This document shows, piece after piece, positions 33,904 to 43,861 of a stretch of DNA of 64,000 nucleotides. The DNA comes from Paludibacter sp. UBA6032. Lineage in GTDB: Bacteria; Bacteroidota; Bacteroidia; Bacteroidales; Paludibacteraceae. Location of the stretch: the NCBI GenBank assembly GCA_002427885.1, contig DIZI01000025.1:115172-179171 (forward strand). The letters run 5' to 3'. The notes beneath the pieces are model-generated. The model had not been told where the DNA came from. It made no database searches and was given only the letters and a program-made list of their open reading frames with translations. A program made the translations under genes and the position numbers. Numbering within the stretch: position 1 is the first letter of the stretch; each line of letters begins with the position of its first letter.

Positions 33904-36759
33904 ATGAATCGTATAATAACCTTTGCTCTGGCTGCCTTTGCCTCACTTTTATTTTCCTTTGTTTTTGCTCAAAAACCAGTTCCCTTAACCGAGCGTGTTT
34001 ACCTGTCGGGGCATGGGTGTGACGATATGGTGCCATGGGATTTTTTTTGTAGCAGTGGAATGAATTCCGGCAAATGGACAAAAATAGGCGTACCTTCTTG
34101 TTGGGAATTGCAGGGTTTCGGTCAATATCAGTATGGCATGAAATTTTACGGAAAAGCAACTGCCGAAGGAATTGCAGACGAAAAAGGAATGTACAAATTT
34201 GAATTTGATGTGCCGGCAGTCTGGCGTGGAAAACAAATTATTCTGAACTTCGAAGCTTCCATGACCGATACGGAAGTAAAAATAAACGGTCAAAAAGCAG
34301 GGCAGGTTCATCAGGGTGCATTTTACCGATTTTCATATAACATAACCGATAGGGTAAAGTACGGTAAAACAAATCTGCTTGAAGTGATTGTGAGTAAAGA
34401 AAGTGCCGATCCGAATGTGAATCTGGCCGAACGACGTGCCGATTACTGGAATTTCGGGGGAATTTCTCGCCCGGTTTTTTTGGATGTGAAACCTGTCATC
34501 AATATCCAACAACTTGCTATCGATGCCAGAGCAGATGGTACCTTCCATGCAAATTGCTATTTGAACAAAGCTGTTGAAAAAGCAAGCATAAAAACAATTA
34601 TCCTCGATGCCAAAGGAAATAAAGTAGCTGAATCAGTTACTCCTATGAAAGAAAGCAGTGATTGGACAACGATTGATTTATCGGTAAAAAATCCACTTCT
34701 CTGGACTGCCGAAACACCAAACCGCTATACGGCTCAGGCTTCTTTACTGGCAAATGATGGAACCGTTTTGCATCAAATTTCAGAAAAATTTGGTTTCCGC
34801 ACTATTGAGGTTCGTCCAAGTGATGGATTGTATATCAATGGTGTAAAAGTACTGATTAAAGGAGTAAATCGTCATAGCTTCCGTCCGGAAAGTGGAAGGA
34901 CTCTTTCCAAAGCAAAAAATATTGAAGATGTGCGTCTGATAAAAAGTATGAATATGAATTCGGTGCGTTTGTCACACTATCCTGCCGATCCTGAATTCCT
35001 GGATACCTGCGATTCACTTGGATTGTATGTAATGGATGAATTAGGTGGCTGGCACGGACATTATGATACACCAACCGGAATAATACTGGTAAAAGAAATG
35101 GTGGAACGCGATGTGAATCATCCTTCTATAACCTGGTGGAGCAACGGCAACGAAGGTGGCTGGAATAATGAATTGAACGATGAATTTCATAAATACGACT
35201 TGCAAAAACGTCCTGTTGTTCATCCGCAAGGAAATTTTGGCGGATTTGAAACCATGCATTATCGCTCTTATGGTGAAACTCAGGAATATCTTCGTAAGCC
35301 GGAAATTTTTATGCCGACTGAGTTTTTGCATGGATTGTATGATGGTGGACTGGGTGCCGGATTGTACGATTATTGGGAAATGATGCGTAAACATCCACGT
35401 TGTGCCGGAGGTTTCCTCTGGGTGCTTGCCGACGAAGGTGTGAAACGGGTTGATATGAATGGTTTTATTGATAATCAGGGAAATTATGCCTGCGATGGAA
35501 TTGTAGGGCCGCATCACGAAAAAGAAGGGAGCTATTTTACGATAAAACAAGTCTGGTGTCCGGTGCAGGTGGTTGAAAAGAGTATTGATGCAACTTTTAG
35601 CGGAGTTTTCAATATTGAGAACCGGTATGATTTTCTGAACATAAATACTTGCCGTTTTGTGTGGAAACAGGTGAAATTTCCATCTGCCTCCGACGAAAAA
35701 GGAACAGTAAAAGTGTTGAAACAAGGCGAAGTGAATGGTTCTGATATTGCTGCACATTCATCCGGTAAACTCAATTTAAATACAACCATAGACCCGCAAG
35801 CCGATGCATTATATCTTACTGCCATTGATTATCGTGGTGAAGAACTCTGGCGTTGGTCGTTCCCGGTGAAAGTTGAAAAACAAACGGCAACAATTGACGA
35901 AAAAGGAGTTACACCTGTTTCTGAAACAAAAGATGAAAAATTAATTGTAACTGCCGGAAATAATAACTTTACTTTCAGCCAAAAGAATGGTGAATTAACA
36001 GGCGTTTCAGTTGATAATCGCACAATAAGTTTTGCCAACGGACCTCATTTTTTTGCTGCCCGTCGAGCCGATCGGTCACTTGACCAATTTTACAATCATG
36101 ATGATCCGGATGCAAAATCAAAAGAACGCACTTATACAGAAATTACCGATGCAGCTGTTTTCACAGGATTTGATATAAAAGAAAATGGCAAAAACCTGAT
36201 TGTAACTGTCAATTATAAACTTGGAAATATGGATAAAGCCCAATGGACGATTGCTCCCAACGGAACATTGACGTTGGATTACAGTTATAATTTCGGTGCA
36301 GTGGTGGATATGATGGGAGTAAAATTCGATTATCCCGAAGATAAGGTCCAAAGTAAACGCTGGTTGGGCGATGGACCGTATCGCGTTTGGCAAAACCGTA
36401 CACAGGGTCCGGTTTATGATTTATGGGAGAATAAATACAATGATCCGATTCCCGGAGAATCATTTGATTACCCTGAATTTAAAGGGTATTTTGCTCATGT
36501 AAGTTGGATGAATCTGAAAACTTCGGAAGCTGAAATCTGCATTACAAATGAAACTCCCGGTTCTTATATTGGAGTTTACGAGCCACGTGATGGTCGCGAT
36601 AACTTATTGTACACTTTGCCAAAAAGCGGCATTTCCATTCTGAACGTAATTCCGGCTGTTCGCAACAAAGTAAACTCTACAGATTTAAATGGACCTTCTG
36701 CACAACCGAAATGGGTGGACGGCGAGCAAACAGGAAGAATTGTGTTGAAGTTTAAATAA
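33904..36759 (+). CDS. GH2 glycosidase, secreted
   Basis: A 951-residue GH2 enzyme. The ATG at 33904 sits directly before a signal peptide (cleavage near FVFAQ); the frame upstream to 33811 would run through the promoter. Sugar-binding, immunoglobulin-like and TIM-barrel domains are followed by a beta-galactosidase small-chain-like region. Acid/base is Glu417 in WWSNGNEGGW and the nucleophile is Glu473 in MPTEFLHG. The barrel segments differ from LacZ, so the enzyme may use another beta-linked sugar such as glucuronate or galacturonate. It probably heads a unit with the GH106, acetylesterase and DUF5703-type genes. Confidence 0.85.
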   Translation: MNRIITFALAAFASLLFSFVFAQKPVPLTERVYLSGHGCDDMVPWDFFCSSGMNSGKWTKIGVPSCWELQGFGQYQYGMKFYGKATAEGIADEKGMYKFEFDVPAVWRGKQIILNFEASMTDTEVKINGQKAGQVHQGAFYRFSYNITDRVKYGKTNLLEVIVSKESADPNVNLAERRADYWNFGGISRPVFLDVKPVINIQQLAIDARADGTFHANCYLNKAVEKASIKTIILDAKGNKVAESVTPMKESSDWTTIDLSVKNPLLWTAETPNRYTAQASLLANDGTVLHQISEKFGFRTIEVRPSDGLYINGVKVLIKGVNRHSFRPESGRTLSKAKNIEDVRLIKSMNMNSVRLSHYPADPEFLDTCDSLGLYVMDELGGWHGHYDTPTGIILVKEMVERDVNHPSITWWSNGNEGGWNNELNDEFHKYDLQKRPVVHPQGNFGGFETMHYRSYGETQEYLRKPEIFMPTEFLHGLYDGGLGAGLYDYWEMMRKHPRCAGGFLWVLADEGVKRVDMNGFIDNQGNYACDGIVGPHHEKEGSYFTIKQVWCPVQVVEKSIDATFSGVFNIENRYDFLNINTCRFVWKQVKFPSASDEKGTVKVLKQGEVNGSDIAAHSSGKLNLNTTIDPQADALYLTAIDYRGEELWRWSFPVKVEKQTATIDEKGVTPVSETKDEKLIVTAGNNNFTFSQKNGELTGVSVDNRTISFANGPHFFAARRADRSLDQFYNHDDPDAKSKERTYTEITDAAVFTGFDIKENGKNLIVTVNYKLGNMDKAQWTIAPNGTLTLDYSYNFGAVVDMMGVKFDYPEDKVQSKRWLGDGPYRVWQNRTQGPVYDLWENKYNDPIPGESFDYPEFKGYFAHVSWMNLKTSEAEICITNETPGSYIGVYEPRDGRDNLLYTLPKSGISILNVIPAVRNKVNSTDLNGPSAQPKWVDGEQTGRIVLKFK

Positions 36760-36793
36760 CCCCTAACCCCTAACCCCTAAAGTGGAACTAAAT
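36759..36793 (+). repeat. CCCCTAA-type repeat, three units
   Basis: Three CCCCTAA units, then AGTGG. It begins at the GH2 stop codon and pairs in inverted orientation with 36842-36872. Confidence 0.8.
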
Positions 36794-36807
36794 TAGTTAT
36801 TCTGCAT

Positions 36808-39800
36808 ATGTTAGAAAAAAAAAATATTATAGACAAATGTAACTTCAATTCCCCTTTAGGGGTTAGGGGTTCTTTTGTTCTTTTTCTGTTTTTATTTATT
36901 TCAACTTTTTCATTTTCCCAATCTTCCCTTTACAACCAATTCATCCACCCACCTACTGAAGCCAAACCCTGGACATTTTGGTACTGGATGCATGGTGCAG
37001 TTTCAAAAGAAGGTATCCACGCCGACCTTGAAGCCATGAAACAAATCGGGTTGGGCGGTGCTTACCTGATGACCATCCGCGATGTTGATGGAACTTATCC
37101 GAAAGCCGTTTCACAGCTGACGCCCGAGTGGTGGGAAATGGTACGCTACAGCATGCAACAGGCTGACAGTCTTGGTTTAAAACTGGGGATGCATATTACC
37201 GATGGTTTTGCATTGGCAGGTGGTCCGTGGATTACTCCGGCCGAATCCATGCAAAAAGTTGTATTCAGCGATACCATTATTAACGGTGGAAAAATATTAA
37301 ACTTACATATCAGTCAACCTCAAGCAGTCCAAAATTTTTACAAAGATATTGCCATCTATGCTCTTCCGTTTTTAAAGTCCCTCTCCTTGGGAGAGGGATT
37401 TAGGGAGAGGTCGGAAGTTTTAATAACAAGTAATAACCCGGAGGACTTGAAACCATTTTCTGAAACCGGGAAAGAATTTCGATCGGAAGATCCCTGTTAC
37501 ATTCAATACACATTCACAAAACCTTTTACACTTCGAACAGTAAAAATTGAATTACCGGGATATAGCATTCAGGGGCAACGGTTGAAAGTGACTGCCAGTG
37601 ATGATGGAGAAACTTATAAAACAATCAAACAACTTGTTCCACCCCGTCAGGGATGGCAAAATACGGGTTTTGATAATACTTTTAGTGTCCCTCCAACTAC
37701 CTCAAAGTATTTTCGGTTTTATTGGACACCCGTTGGTACCGAACCGGGAAGCGAGGATTTGGATGCCGCCAAATGGAAACCAACATTGAAAATTAAAGCC
37801 ATTCATCTGAGTTCCGAACCACGAATCAATATGTGGGAAGGGAAAGCAGGCTTTGTCTGGCGAATTGCAGATGAAACGTCAGTACAGGAAATTTCTTCAA
37901 AAGAATGTACTCCGATTAATAAAATTATCAACCTGACTCCGTATTTTAAAAACGGACTATTAACCTGCAATCTCCCAAAAGGCAACTGGCGGATTTTACG
38001 GATGGGACATACTTCCACCAGAATGACCAATGCCACAGGCGGAGGTGGAAAAGGACTGGAATGTGATAAATTTTCCGAAGCAGCTGTTCAAAAACAATTC
38101 GACAACTGGTTCGGTGCAGCTTTTGCAAAAACCGATTCTGTCTTAGCACATCGGGTCTTGAAATTTATGCACATCGATAGTTGGGAGTGTGGAAGTCAAA
38201 ATTGGAGCGATAATTTTGCAAAGGAATTTCGTATGCGTCGTGGATATGATTTGCTGCCTTATTTACCTTTAATGGCCGGTTATCCTATTGAAAATGTTCA
38301 AAAATCCGAACAGGTTTTGCGTGATGTGCGAACCACCATTGCCGAATTAATCGATGACGTGTTTTATAAAGTGATGGTAAAAAATGCGAAAGCCTACGGT
38401 TGCGAAACCACTGCCGAATGTGTAGCACCAACCATGGTGAGCGATGGAATGTTGCATTTCAAAGAAGTGGATCGCCCCATGGGTGAATTTTGGTTACATA
38501 GTCCGACACACGATAAACCCAACGATATGCTCGATGCAATTAGTGGGGCACATATTTATGGAAAAAATATTATCCAGGCCGAAGGATTTACTGAATTACG
38601 CACCAACTGGGACGAAGATCCTGCAATGATTAAACCACTTTTGGATCGTAATTTTGCGTTGGGACTCAACAAGCTCTTCTTTCATATTTTCGTTCACAAT
38701 CCATATCTGGATAAAGCTCCAGGAGTGACACTTGACGGGATGGGCCTGTATTTCCAACGTGACCAAATCTGGTGGAAACAAGGTAAAGCCTTCGTGGATT
38801 ATGTAAGTCGTTGTCAGGCTCTTTTACAATACGGCCATCCGGTTACCGATGTGGCCATATTCACCGGTGAAGAAGTTCCTCGCCGGGCTTTAACACCAAA
38901 TAAACTCATTGATATTTTACCGGGAATTATTGGAAAAGAACGGGTGGAAAGTGAGCAAAAAAGGCTTGCCAACGTGGGTCAACCCATGTCCGAAATGCCG
39001 GCAGGAGTGAATCATTCAGCCAATATTTTGAAGCCTCAAAATTGGATCAATCCGCTCAACGGGTATGCGTATGATTCGTTTAATAAAGATGCATTGTTGC
39101 ATTTGGCAAAAGCTGAAAACGGAAAGATAGTTTTACCGGGAGGGGCAAAATATAAAATTTTGCTTTTACCTTATCAACCTCACATATTTCCGGATAGCCT
39201 GCCATATTCATTCGAAGTAAATGAGAAAATCAAAGTATTAAAAGAACAGGGAGTAACGGTCATAAATAATGTAGTTATTAACTCTCCTGACTTTTCATAT
39301 TTTAATCTACAACCCGATGTAATCGTACCTGAGAATATTGCCTGGAATCATAGAACCGGAGATCAGGGAGATGTGTATTTTATCTCAAATCAAGAGAATA
39401 AAGAACGTAATATTGATATTACTTTTAAACATTGGGGAAATGAACTTAGTTTATGGAATCCGGTTACTGGGGGAATTACGAATATTGAGAAGAGTGACGA
39501 AACAGATAATGGAACTAAAATCAATCTTACTTTAGCAGCTTACGAATCAGTTTTTGTTGTTTTTTCGCCTAATAGAATTAAAACAGGTAAATTTGTTATT
39601 CTTCCACCTGATTCTATGAATTTAACTCATGGTTGGAATGTGGAATTTATTAAAACAGGACAAAAGCTAAATACAAATCAACTTTTCGATTGGAGTAAAA
39701 ATGATAATCCTCTAATCAGATATTATTCCGGAACAGCTATCTATAAAACAACATTTGAAAGAGAGTTTGGATACTTTGGAGAATCGGTGGATTATTATCT

Positions 39801-40098
39801 GTCAAGAGAATATTTAGTTTTGGGCAAGGTTTGTAATCTTGCAACCGTTCGTGTCAATGGTATTGAATGTGGGACGGCCTGGACTGCACCTTATCAGGTA
39901 GATATTACAAAAGCTTTAAATAAAGGAACAAACAACCTTGAAATTGAAGTGACCAACACCTGGGCAAATGCCATAAACGGTTCCGACAAAGGTACGCCAC
40001 CATTTCCCGGAATCTGGACAAACGGCAAATACCGAATGAAAGAAGATAAGTTACTGGAATCGGGATTGATTGGGCCGGTAAAAATTATTCAAAAATAA
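36808..40098 (+). CDS. GH106 alpha-L-rhamnosidase, secreted, with repeat-derived leader
   Basis: A 1096-residue enzyme of the GH106 type. Typical parts are TFWYWMHGAVSKEGIHADLEA near residue 52 split over two helices, GLKLGMHITDGFALAGGPW, the TIM-barrel segments MHIDSWECGSQNW and ECVAPTMVSDG, and a C-terminal galactose-binding-like domain with VRVNGIECGTAW. Members cut terminal alpha-L-rhamnose from rhamnogalacturonans. The N-terminus is unusual: residues 12-21 (NFNSPLGVRG) are coded by an inverted CCCCTAA repeat ahead of the hydrophobic signal core, with no start codon after it. A second repeat type is inserted in frame near residues 190-202 (KSLSLGEGFRERS). Both may weaken export or folding. 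Confidence 0.88.
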   Translation: MLEKKNIIDKCNFNSPLGVRGSFVLFLFLFISTFSFSQSSLYNQFIHPPTEAKPWTFWYWMHGAVSKEGIHADLEAMKQIGLGGAYLMTIRDVDGTYPKAVSQLTPEWWEMVRYSMQQADSLGLKLGMHITDGFALAGGPWITPAESMQKVVFSDTIINGGKILNLHISQPQAVQNFYKDIAIYALPFLKSLSLGEGFRERSEVLITSNNPEDLKPFSETGKEFRSEDPCYIQYTFTKPFTLRTVKIELPGYSIQGQRLKVTASDDGETYKTIKQLVPPRQGWQNTGFDNTFSVPPTTSKYFRFYWTPVGTEPGSEDLDAAKWKPTLKIKAIHLSSEPRINMWEGKAGFVWRIADETSVQEISSKECTPINKIINLTPYFKNGLLTCNLPKGNWRILRMGHTSTRMTNATGGGGKGLECDKFSEAAVQKQFDNWFGAAFAKTDSVLAHRVLKFMHIDSWECGSQNWSDNFAKEFRMRRGYDLLPYLPLMAGYPIENVQKSEQVLRDVRTTIAELIDDVFYKVMVKNAKAYGCETTAECVAPTMVSDGMLHFKEVDRPMGEFWLHSPTHDKPNDMLDAISGAHIYGKNIIQAEGFTELRTNWDEDPAMIKPLLDRNFALGLNKLFFHIFVHNPYLDKAPGVTLDGMGLYFQRDQIWWKQGKAFVDYVSRCQALLQYGHPVTDVAIFTGEEVPRRALTPNKLIDILPGIIGKERVESEQKRLANVGQPMSEMPAGVNHSANILKPQNWINPLNGYAYDSFNKDALLHLAKAENGKIVLPGGAKYKILLLPYQPHIFPDSLPYSFEVNEKIKVLKEQGVTVINNVVINSPDFSYFNLQPDVIVPENIAWNHRTGDQGDVYFISNQENKERNIDITFKHWGNELSLWNPVTGGITNIEKSDETDNGTKINLTLAAYESVFVVFSPNRIKTGKFVILPPDSMNLTHGWNVEFIKTGQKLNTNQLFDWSKNDNPLIRYYSGTAIYKTTFEREFGYFGESVDYYLSREYLVLGKVCNLATVRVNGIECGTAWTAPYQVDITKALNKGTNNLEIEVTNTWANAINGSDKGTPPFPGIWTNGKYRMKEDKLLESGLIGPVKIIQK
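36842..36872 (-). repeat. CCCCTAA-type repeat, reverse copy inside the GH106 leader
   Basis: CCCCTTTAGGGGTTAGGGG with the A/T tail ACTTCAATT. It is the inverted partner of 36759-36793 with about 48 bp between them, and is translated as SPLGVRG. Confidence 0.8.
37374..37414 (+). repeat. In-gene palindromic repeat (CCCTCTCC/GGAGAGGG type)
   Basis: CCCTCTCC-TT-GGGAGAGGG followed by TTTAGGGAGAGG. The layout (palindrome, TTTAGGG, second G-rich arm) is parallel to the CCCCTAA family but with other arms. It lies inside the GH106 coding sequence without breaking the frame. Confidence 0.75.
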
Positions 40099-40111
40099 AA
40101 ACAACATTGAT

Positions 40112-41536
40112 ATGAAACGTATTTCAAAAATTTTAATCCTGTTTCTACTTCTTATATCGGAAATTCACGCCGAAATCAAACTTCCGGCTATTTTTTCCGA
40201 CAATATGATTTTGCAGCAAAATACTCAGGTGAATATATGGGGAAAAGCTGATGCCAATAAAACGGTGATAATTACTGCTTCGTGGACTAAAATTCCGGTT
40301 AAAACCATAGCCGATAAAGACGGAAACTGGAAAGCCACAATCGCCACACCTAAAACAGATGGCAGAGCTTGTACACTTTCATTCAGCGATGGTAAAATAC
40401 TTACATTGAACAATCTTTTACTTGGAGAACTTTGGCTTTGCTCCGGTCAAAGCAATATGGAAATGCCCATGAAAGGGTTCAAAAACCAACCGGTGGAAGG
40501 TTCAAATATGGATATTTTGAAAAGTACAAATCCGGATTTACGGCTGTTCACTGTAAAACGTAATTCGACCATCGAAGCACAAACCGACGTTACCGGAAAA
40601 TGGGAAGAAGCTTCACCTGAAACAGTGCAGGATTATAGTGCTACAGCTTATTATTTCGGACGTTTATTGCAGGAAACCTTGCATGTTCCGGTTGGTTTGG
40701 TGGCGACTTCCTGGGGCGGTTCGTGTATTGAAGCCTGGATGACCCAAGATATGTTGCGTGCTTTTCCTTCGGTAAAAATTCCGAAAACAGAGGCAGATAT
40801 TAAAGAGAAAAACCGCACCCCGACAACGCTTTATCAGGCTATGATTCATCCGATTGTTGGACTTACCATCAAAGGAATTATCTGGTATCAGGGCGAATCG
40901 AACTACGACCATGCATCTTCGTATGCCGATATGTTCAAAACGATGGTAGCCGGTTGGCGTAAAAACTGGGGGCAGAAAGATACCATTCCATTTTACTATT
41001 GTCAGATTGCACCATTTGATTATGCCATTATTACTGAAAAAGGCAAGGAAGTGATTAATTCGGCTTATCTTCGCGAAGCGCAACTGAAAGCCGAATCGAT
41101 GATTCCAAAATCGGGAATGGCTGTATTGCTTGATGCCGGACTTGAAAAAGGGATTCATCCGGTAAAAAAACAGATTGCCGGAGAACGGTTAACATTGCTT
41201 GCACTGTCAAAAACGTATGGCATGAAAGGCATTGCTTCTGAAAGCCCGATTTATCAAGGCATACAAATTAAGGGTGATACGGTGATTGTCAGTTTCGACC
41301 GGGCACCGATGTGGATTTCTGCAAATAATTTTGAATCAAAACTTTTTACGATTGCCGGTGATGACAAGGTTTTTCATCCTGCCAAAGCCTGGATTGTTCG
41401 CAGTAAAATGTATGTAAAAAGCGAACTGGTAAAAAATCCGGTGGCTGTGCGATATGCTTTTGAAAACTACGTGGAAGGAGATTTATATGGCACTGAAGGA
41501 TTACCTGTGTCGTCGTTCAGAAGTGATAATTGGTGA
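40112..41536 (+). CDS. SGNH carbohydrate acetylesterase (sialate O-acetylesterase-like)
   Basis: A 474-residue secreted esterase. Ser114 in SGQSNMEMP is the nucleophile; GIIWYQGESNYD is the central block; Asp341 and His349 in DAGLEKGIHPVKKQ complete the catalytic triad. The N-terminal 100 residues form a beta-domain (LPAIFSDNMILQQ). The family name comes from sialic-acid esterases, but members in plant-polysaccharide loci remove acetyl groups from pectin or hemicellulose, the more likely role here since no other sialic-acid gene is present. It begins 13 bp after GH106. Confidence 0.85.
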   Translation: MKRISKILILFLLLISEIHAEIKLPAIFSDNMILQQNTQVNIWGKADANKTVIITASWTKIPVKTIADKDGNWKATIATPKTDGRACTLSFSDGKILTLNNLLLGELWLCSGQSNMEMPMKGFKNQPVEGSNMDILKSTNPDLRLFTVKRNSTIEAQTDVTGKWEEASPETVQDYSATAYYFGRLLQETLHVPVGLVATSWGGSCIEAWMTQDMLRAFPSVKIPKTEADIKEKNRTPTTLYQAMIHPIVGLTIKGIIWYQGESNYDHASSYADMFKTMVAGWRKNWGQKDTIPFYYCQIAPFDYAIITEKGKEVINSAYLREAQLKAESMIPKSGMAVLLDAGLEKGIHPVKKQIAGERLTLLALSKTYGMKGIASESPIYQGIQIKGDTVIVSFDRAPMWISANNFESKLFTIAGDDKVFHPAKAWIVRSKMYVKSELVKNPVAVRYAFENYVEGDLYGTEGLPVSSFRSDNW

Positions 41537-41541
41537 TTTTA

Positions 41542-41606
41542 TTGAACCACATAGACACATAGTGCATAAAGTTATTCTATGTGTTCTATGTGTCTATGTG
41601 GTTCAA
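41542..41606. repeat. 21-bp perfect inverted repeat
   Basis: TTGAACCACATAGACACATAG at 41542-41562 is exactly reverse-complementary to 41586-41606, with 23 bp between. Short CTATGTG units are repeated inside the right arm. It fills the gap between the acetylesterase and the next gene, and the longer open frame from 41581 only translates it. Confidence 0.9.
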
Positions 41607-41616
41607 ATATAAACAA

Positions 41617-43842
41617 ATGAATAAACTAAAAAACATATTCCTTTTCTTGCTTATTCCTTTTCTTGCCAAAGGAATAGAACCAAATTATACCTGGACTTCC
41701 CCATCTCGCAATTCCTCGGAATCAATGCCTTGCGGTGGAGGTGATATAGGTCTGAATGTGTGGGTGGAAAATGGCGATTTGCTGTTTTATGTTAGTCGCA
41801 GCGGTGCATTTGACGAAAACAACACACTTCTCAAACAGGGTCGTTTCCGGGTACACCTCACTCCCAACCCATTTCTGAATACCACTGATTTTCGTCAGAC
41901 ACTCAAGATCAATGAAGGTTACGTACAAATAACGTCCAACGGAACAACTATCCAATTTTGGGTGGATGTTTTTAAACCGGTTATTCATCTGGAAATTCAA
42001 AGCACAAAAAAAATTTCTTCCGAAATCCGGTACGAAAACTGGCGGTATGCAGACCGGTTGATTCGCAAAAATGAAGGTCAGCAAAATTCCTATAAATGGG
42101 CAGCACCGATAGGTTTGATTATGAAAAGAGATTCGGTTTTGGCTGTTGGAAATTCCGTTACATTTTTCCATCGCAATCCCCAAAATACCATTTTTGATGT
42201 AACCGTCGCTCAACAGGGACTTGAATCTGTAAAATCACAATTGTATAATCCGATTTCAAACCTCACTTCGGGCGGAAAAATGTGGGGTGATAACTTGCTT
42301 TTTAGTGGTACTGAAAAAGGTATTTATGCAGGAACGGATTTTGAAACATGGGTTTTCAAAAGCAAGCATCCGTTTACAAAACAAAATATAAATATCGCTT
42401 TACAAATTTTACAATCGATAGATGTTTATTCGTGGAATTCAGATTTAAACAAAACCATCGCAACAATAAATCCGAAAACCGACCGCAAACTAACCACAGC
42501 CTGGTGGAATGCATTCTGGAACCGGAGTTTTATTCATGCCGGAGGCGAAGCCGGGGAACTTTCGCGCAACTACACCCTGTTCCGTTACATGCTTGGCTGT
42601 AATGCTCACAGCAGCTGGCCTACCCGTTTCAATGGCGGACTGTTTACTTTCGATCCTGTTTTTGTGGATTCTACTATGGCATTTACTCCCGACTATCGAA
42701 AATGGGGCGGCGGAACTTTCACTGCACAAAACCAGCGGCTCGTATACTGGCCCATGTTGAAAAGCGGTGACATTGAACTAATGACTTCTGAATTCGACTT
42801 TTATAACCGAATGTTGAAAAATGCGGAACTGCGTTCGCAGGTTTATTGGAATCATGGTGGCGCCTGTTTTGCCGAGCAACTGGAAAACTTCGGATTGCCC
42901 AACCCAACCGAATACGGCTGGAAACGCCCCAATTATTTCGACAAAGGAGTGGAATATAATGCCTGGCTTGAATATGAATGGGACACCGTGCTCGAATTTT
43001 GCCAGATGATATTAGAAACAAAAGATTACAGCAATGTTGATATTTCCCGTTACAAACCACTGATTGAAAGTTGCGTGAAGTTCTTCGACGAGCATTACCG
43101 GTATCTGGCCACTCATCGTGGTCGTAAAACGCTGGATGGCGACGGACATTTAATCTTTTTTCCGGCTTCGGGTGCCGAAACATATAAAATGGCCAACAAT
43201 CCGGCCAGTACAATTGCAGCTTTGAAAATTGTTCTAAAATCACTCGGAAACGATTCTTTGTTGAAAACCATTCCCCCGATTCCATTCAGAATTATTGATG
43301 GAAAAACAATGATTTCTCCGGCCAAAACCTGGGAACGGGTGAATAATACCGAAGCACCGCAACTTTATCCGGTGTTCCCATGGCGGATATTTGGTGTAAG
43401 GAAAGATAGTCTGGAATTTGCCAGAAATACGTATCTTTACGATCCGAATGTGAAGAGGTTCCGTAGTCATGTAGGTTGGAAACAGGACAATATCTTTGCG
43501 GCTTGTCTTGGTCTGACCGACGAAGCCAAACGATTGAATAAACTAAAACTTGCCAACGGACCGTACCGCTTTACGGCATTTTGGGGTCCGGGATATGACT
43601 GGAGTCCTGATTTTAATTGGGGCGGAACCGGGATGATCGGTTTACAGGAAATGTTGTTGCAAACTACTGACGATGGCAAAATCCTTCTTTTCCCGGCTTG
43701 GCCAAAGGATTGGAATGTGCATTTTAAGCTGCATGCTCCGAAAAACACGACTGTGGAAGCAGAGTTGAAGAATGGGAAAGTGAATGTGATTTCTATAATT
43801 CCTGAAAATAGAAAGTCTGATTTAGTTCTAATGATAAAATAA
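41617..43842 (+). CDS. DUF5703/GH95-like secreted (alpha/alpha)6 protein
   Basis: A 741-residue protein with a signal peptide. The N-terminal beta-sandwich contains SRNSSESMPCGGGDIGLNVW, as in DUF5703 proteins and related GH95-type enzymes, and is followed by an (alpha/alpha)6 barrel (WPTRFNGGLFTFD, YWNHGGACFAEQL, LIFFPASGAETYK) and a short C-terminal beta-domain. Glycoside hydrolase activity is likely from fold and context; the sugar is unknown. The ATG at 41617 is chosen because upstream codons belong to the inverted repeat. Confidence 0.7.
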   Translation: MNKLKNIFLFLLIPFLAKGIEPNYTWTSPSRNSSESMPCGGGDIGLNVWVENGDLLFYVSRSGAFDENNTLLKQGRFRVHLTPNPFLNTTDFRQTLKINEGYVQITSNGTTIQFWVDVFKPVIHLEIQSTKKISSEIRYENWRYADRLIRKNEGQQNSYKWAAPIGLIMKRDSVLAVGNSVTFFHRNPQNTIFDVTVAQQGLESVKSQLYNPISNLTSGGKMWGDNLLFSGTEKGIYAGTDFETWVFKSKHPFTKQNINIALQILQSIDVYSWNSDLNKTIATINPKTDRKLTTAWWNAFWNRSFIHAGGEAGELSRNYTLFRYMLGCNAHSSWPTRFNGGLFTFDPVFVDSTMAFTPDYRKWGGGTFTAQNQRLVYWPMLKSGDIELMTSEFDFYNRMLKNAELRSQVYWNHGGACFAEQLENFGLPNPTEYGWKRPNYFDKGVEYNAWLEYEWDTVLEFCQMILETKDYSNVDISRYKPLIESCVKFFDEHYRYLATHRGRKTLDGDGHLIFFPASGAETYKMANNPASTIAALKIVLKSLGNDSLLKTIPPIPFRIIDGKTMISPAKTWERVNNTEAPQLYPVFPWRIFGVRKDSLEFARNTYLYDPNVKRFRSHVGWKQDNIFAACLGLTDEAKRLNKLKLANGPYRFTAFWGPGYDWSPDFNWGGTGMIGLQEMLLQTTDDGKILLFPAWPKDWNVHFKLHAPKNTTVEAELKNGKVNVISIIPENRKSDLVLMIK

Positions 43843-43861
43843 TATTTAAGAGTTTGAATTG

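Noticed and set aside
35041..35757. A 238-codon minus-strand open frame
   Set aside because: Antisense to the GH2 gene at 33904 and without any recognisable motif.
41581..41616. N-terminal extension of the DUF5703-type gene
   Set aside because: It only translates the right arm of the 21-bp inverted repeat.
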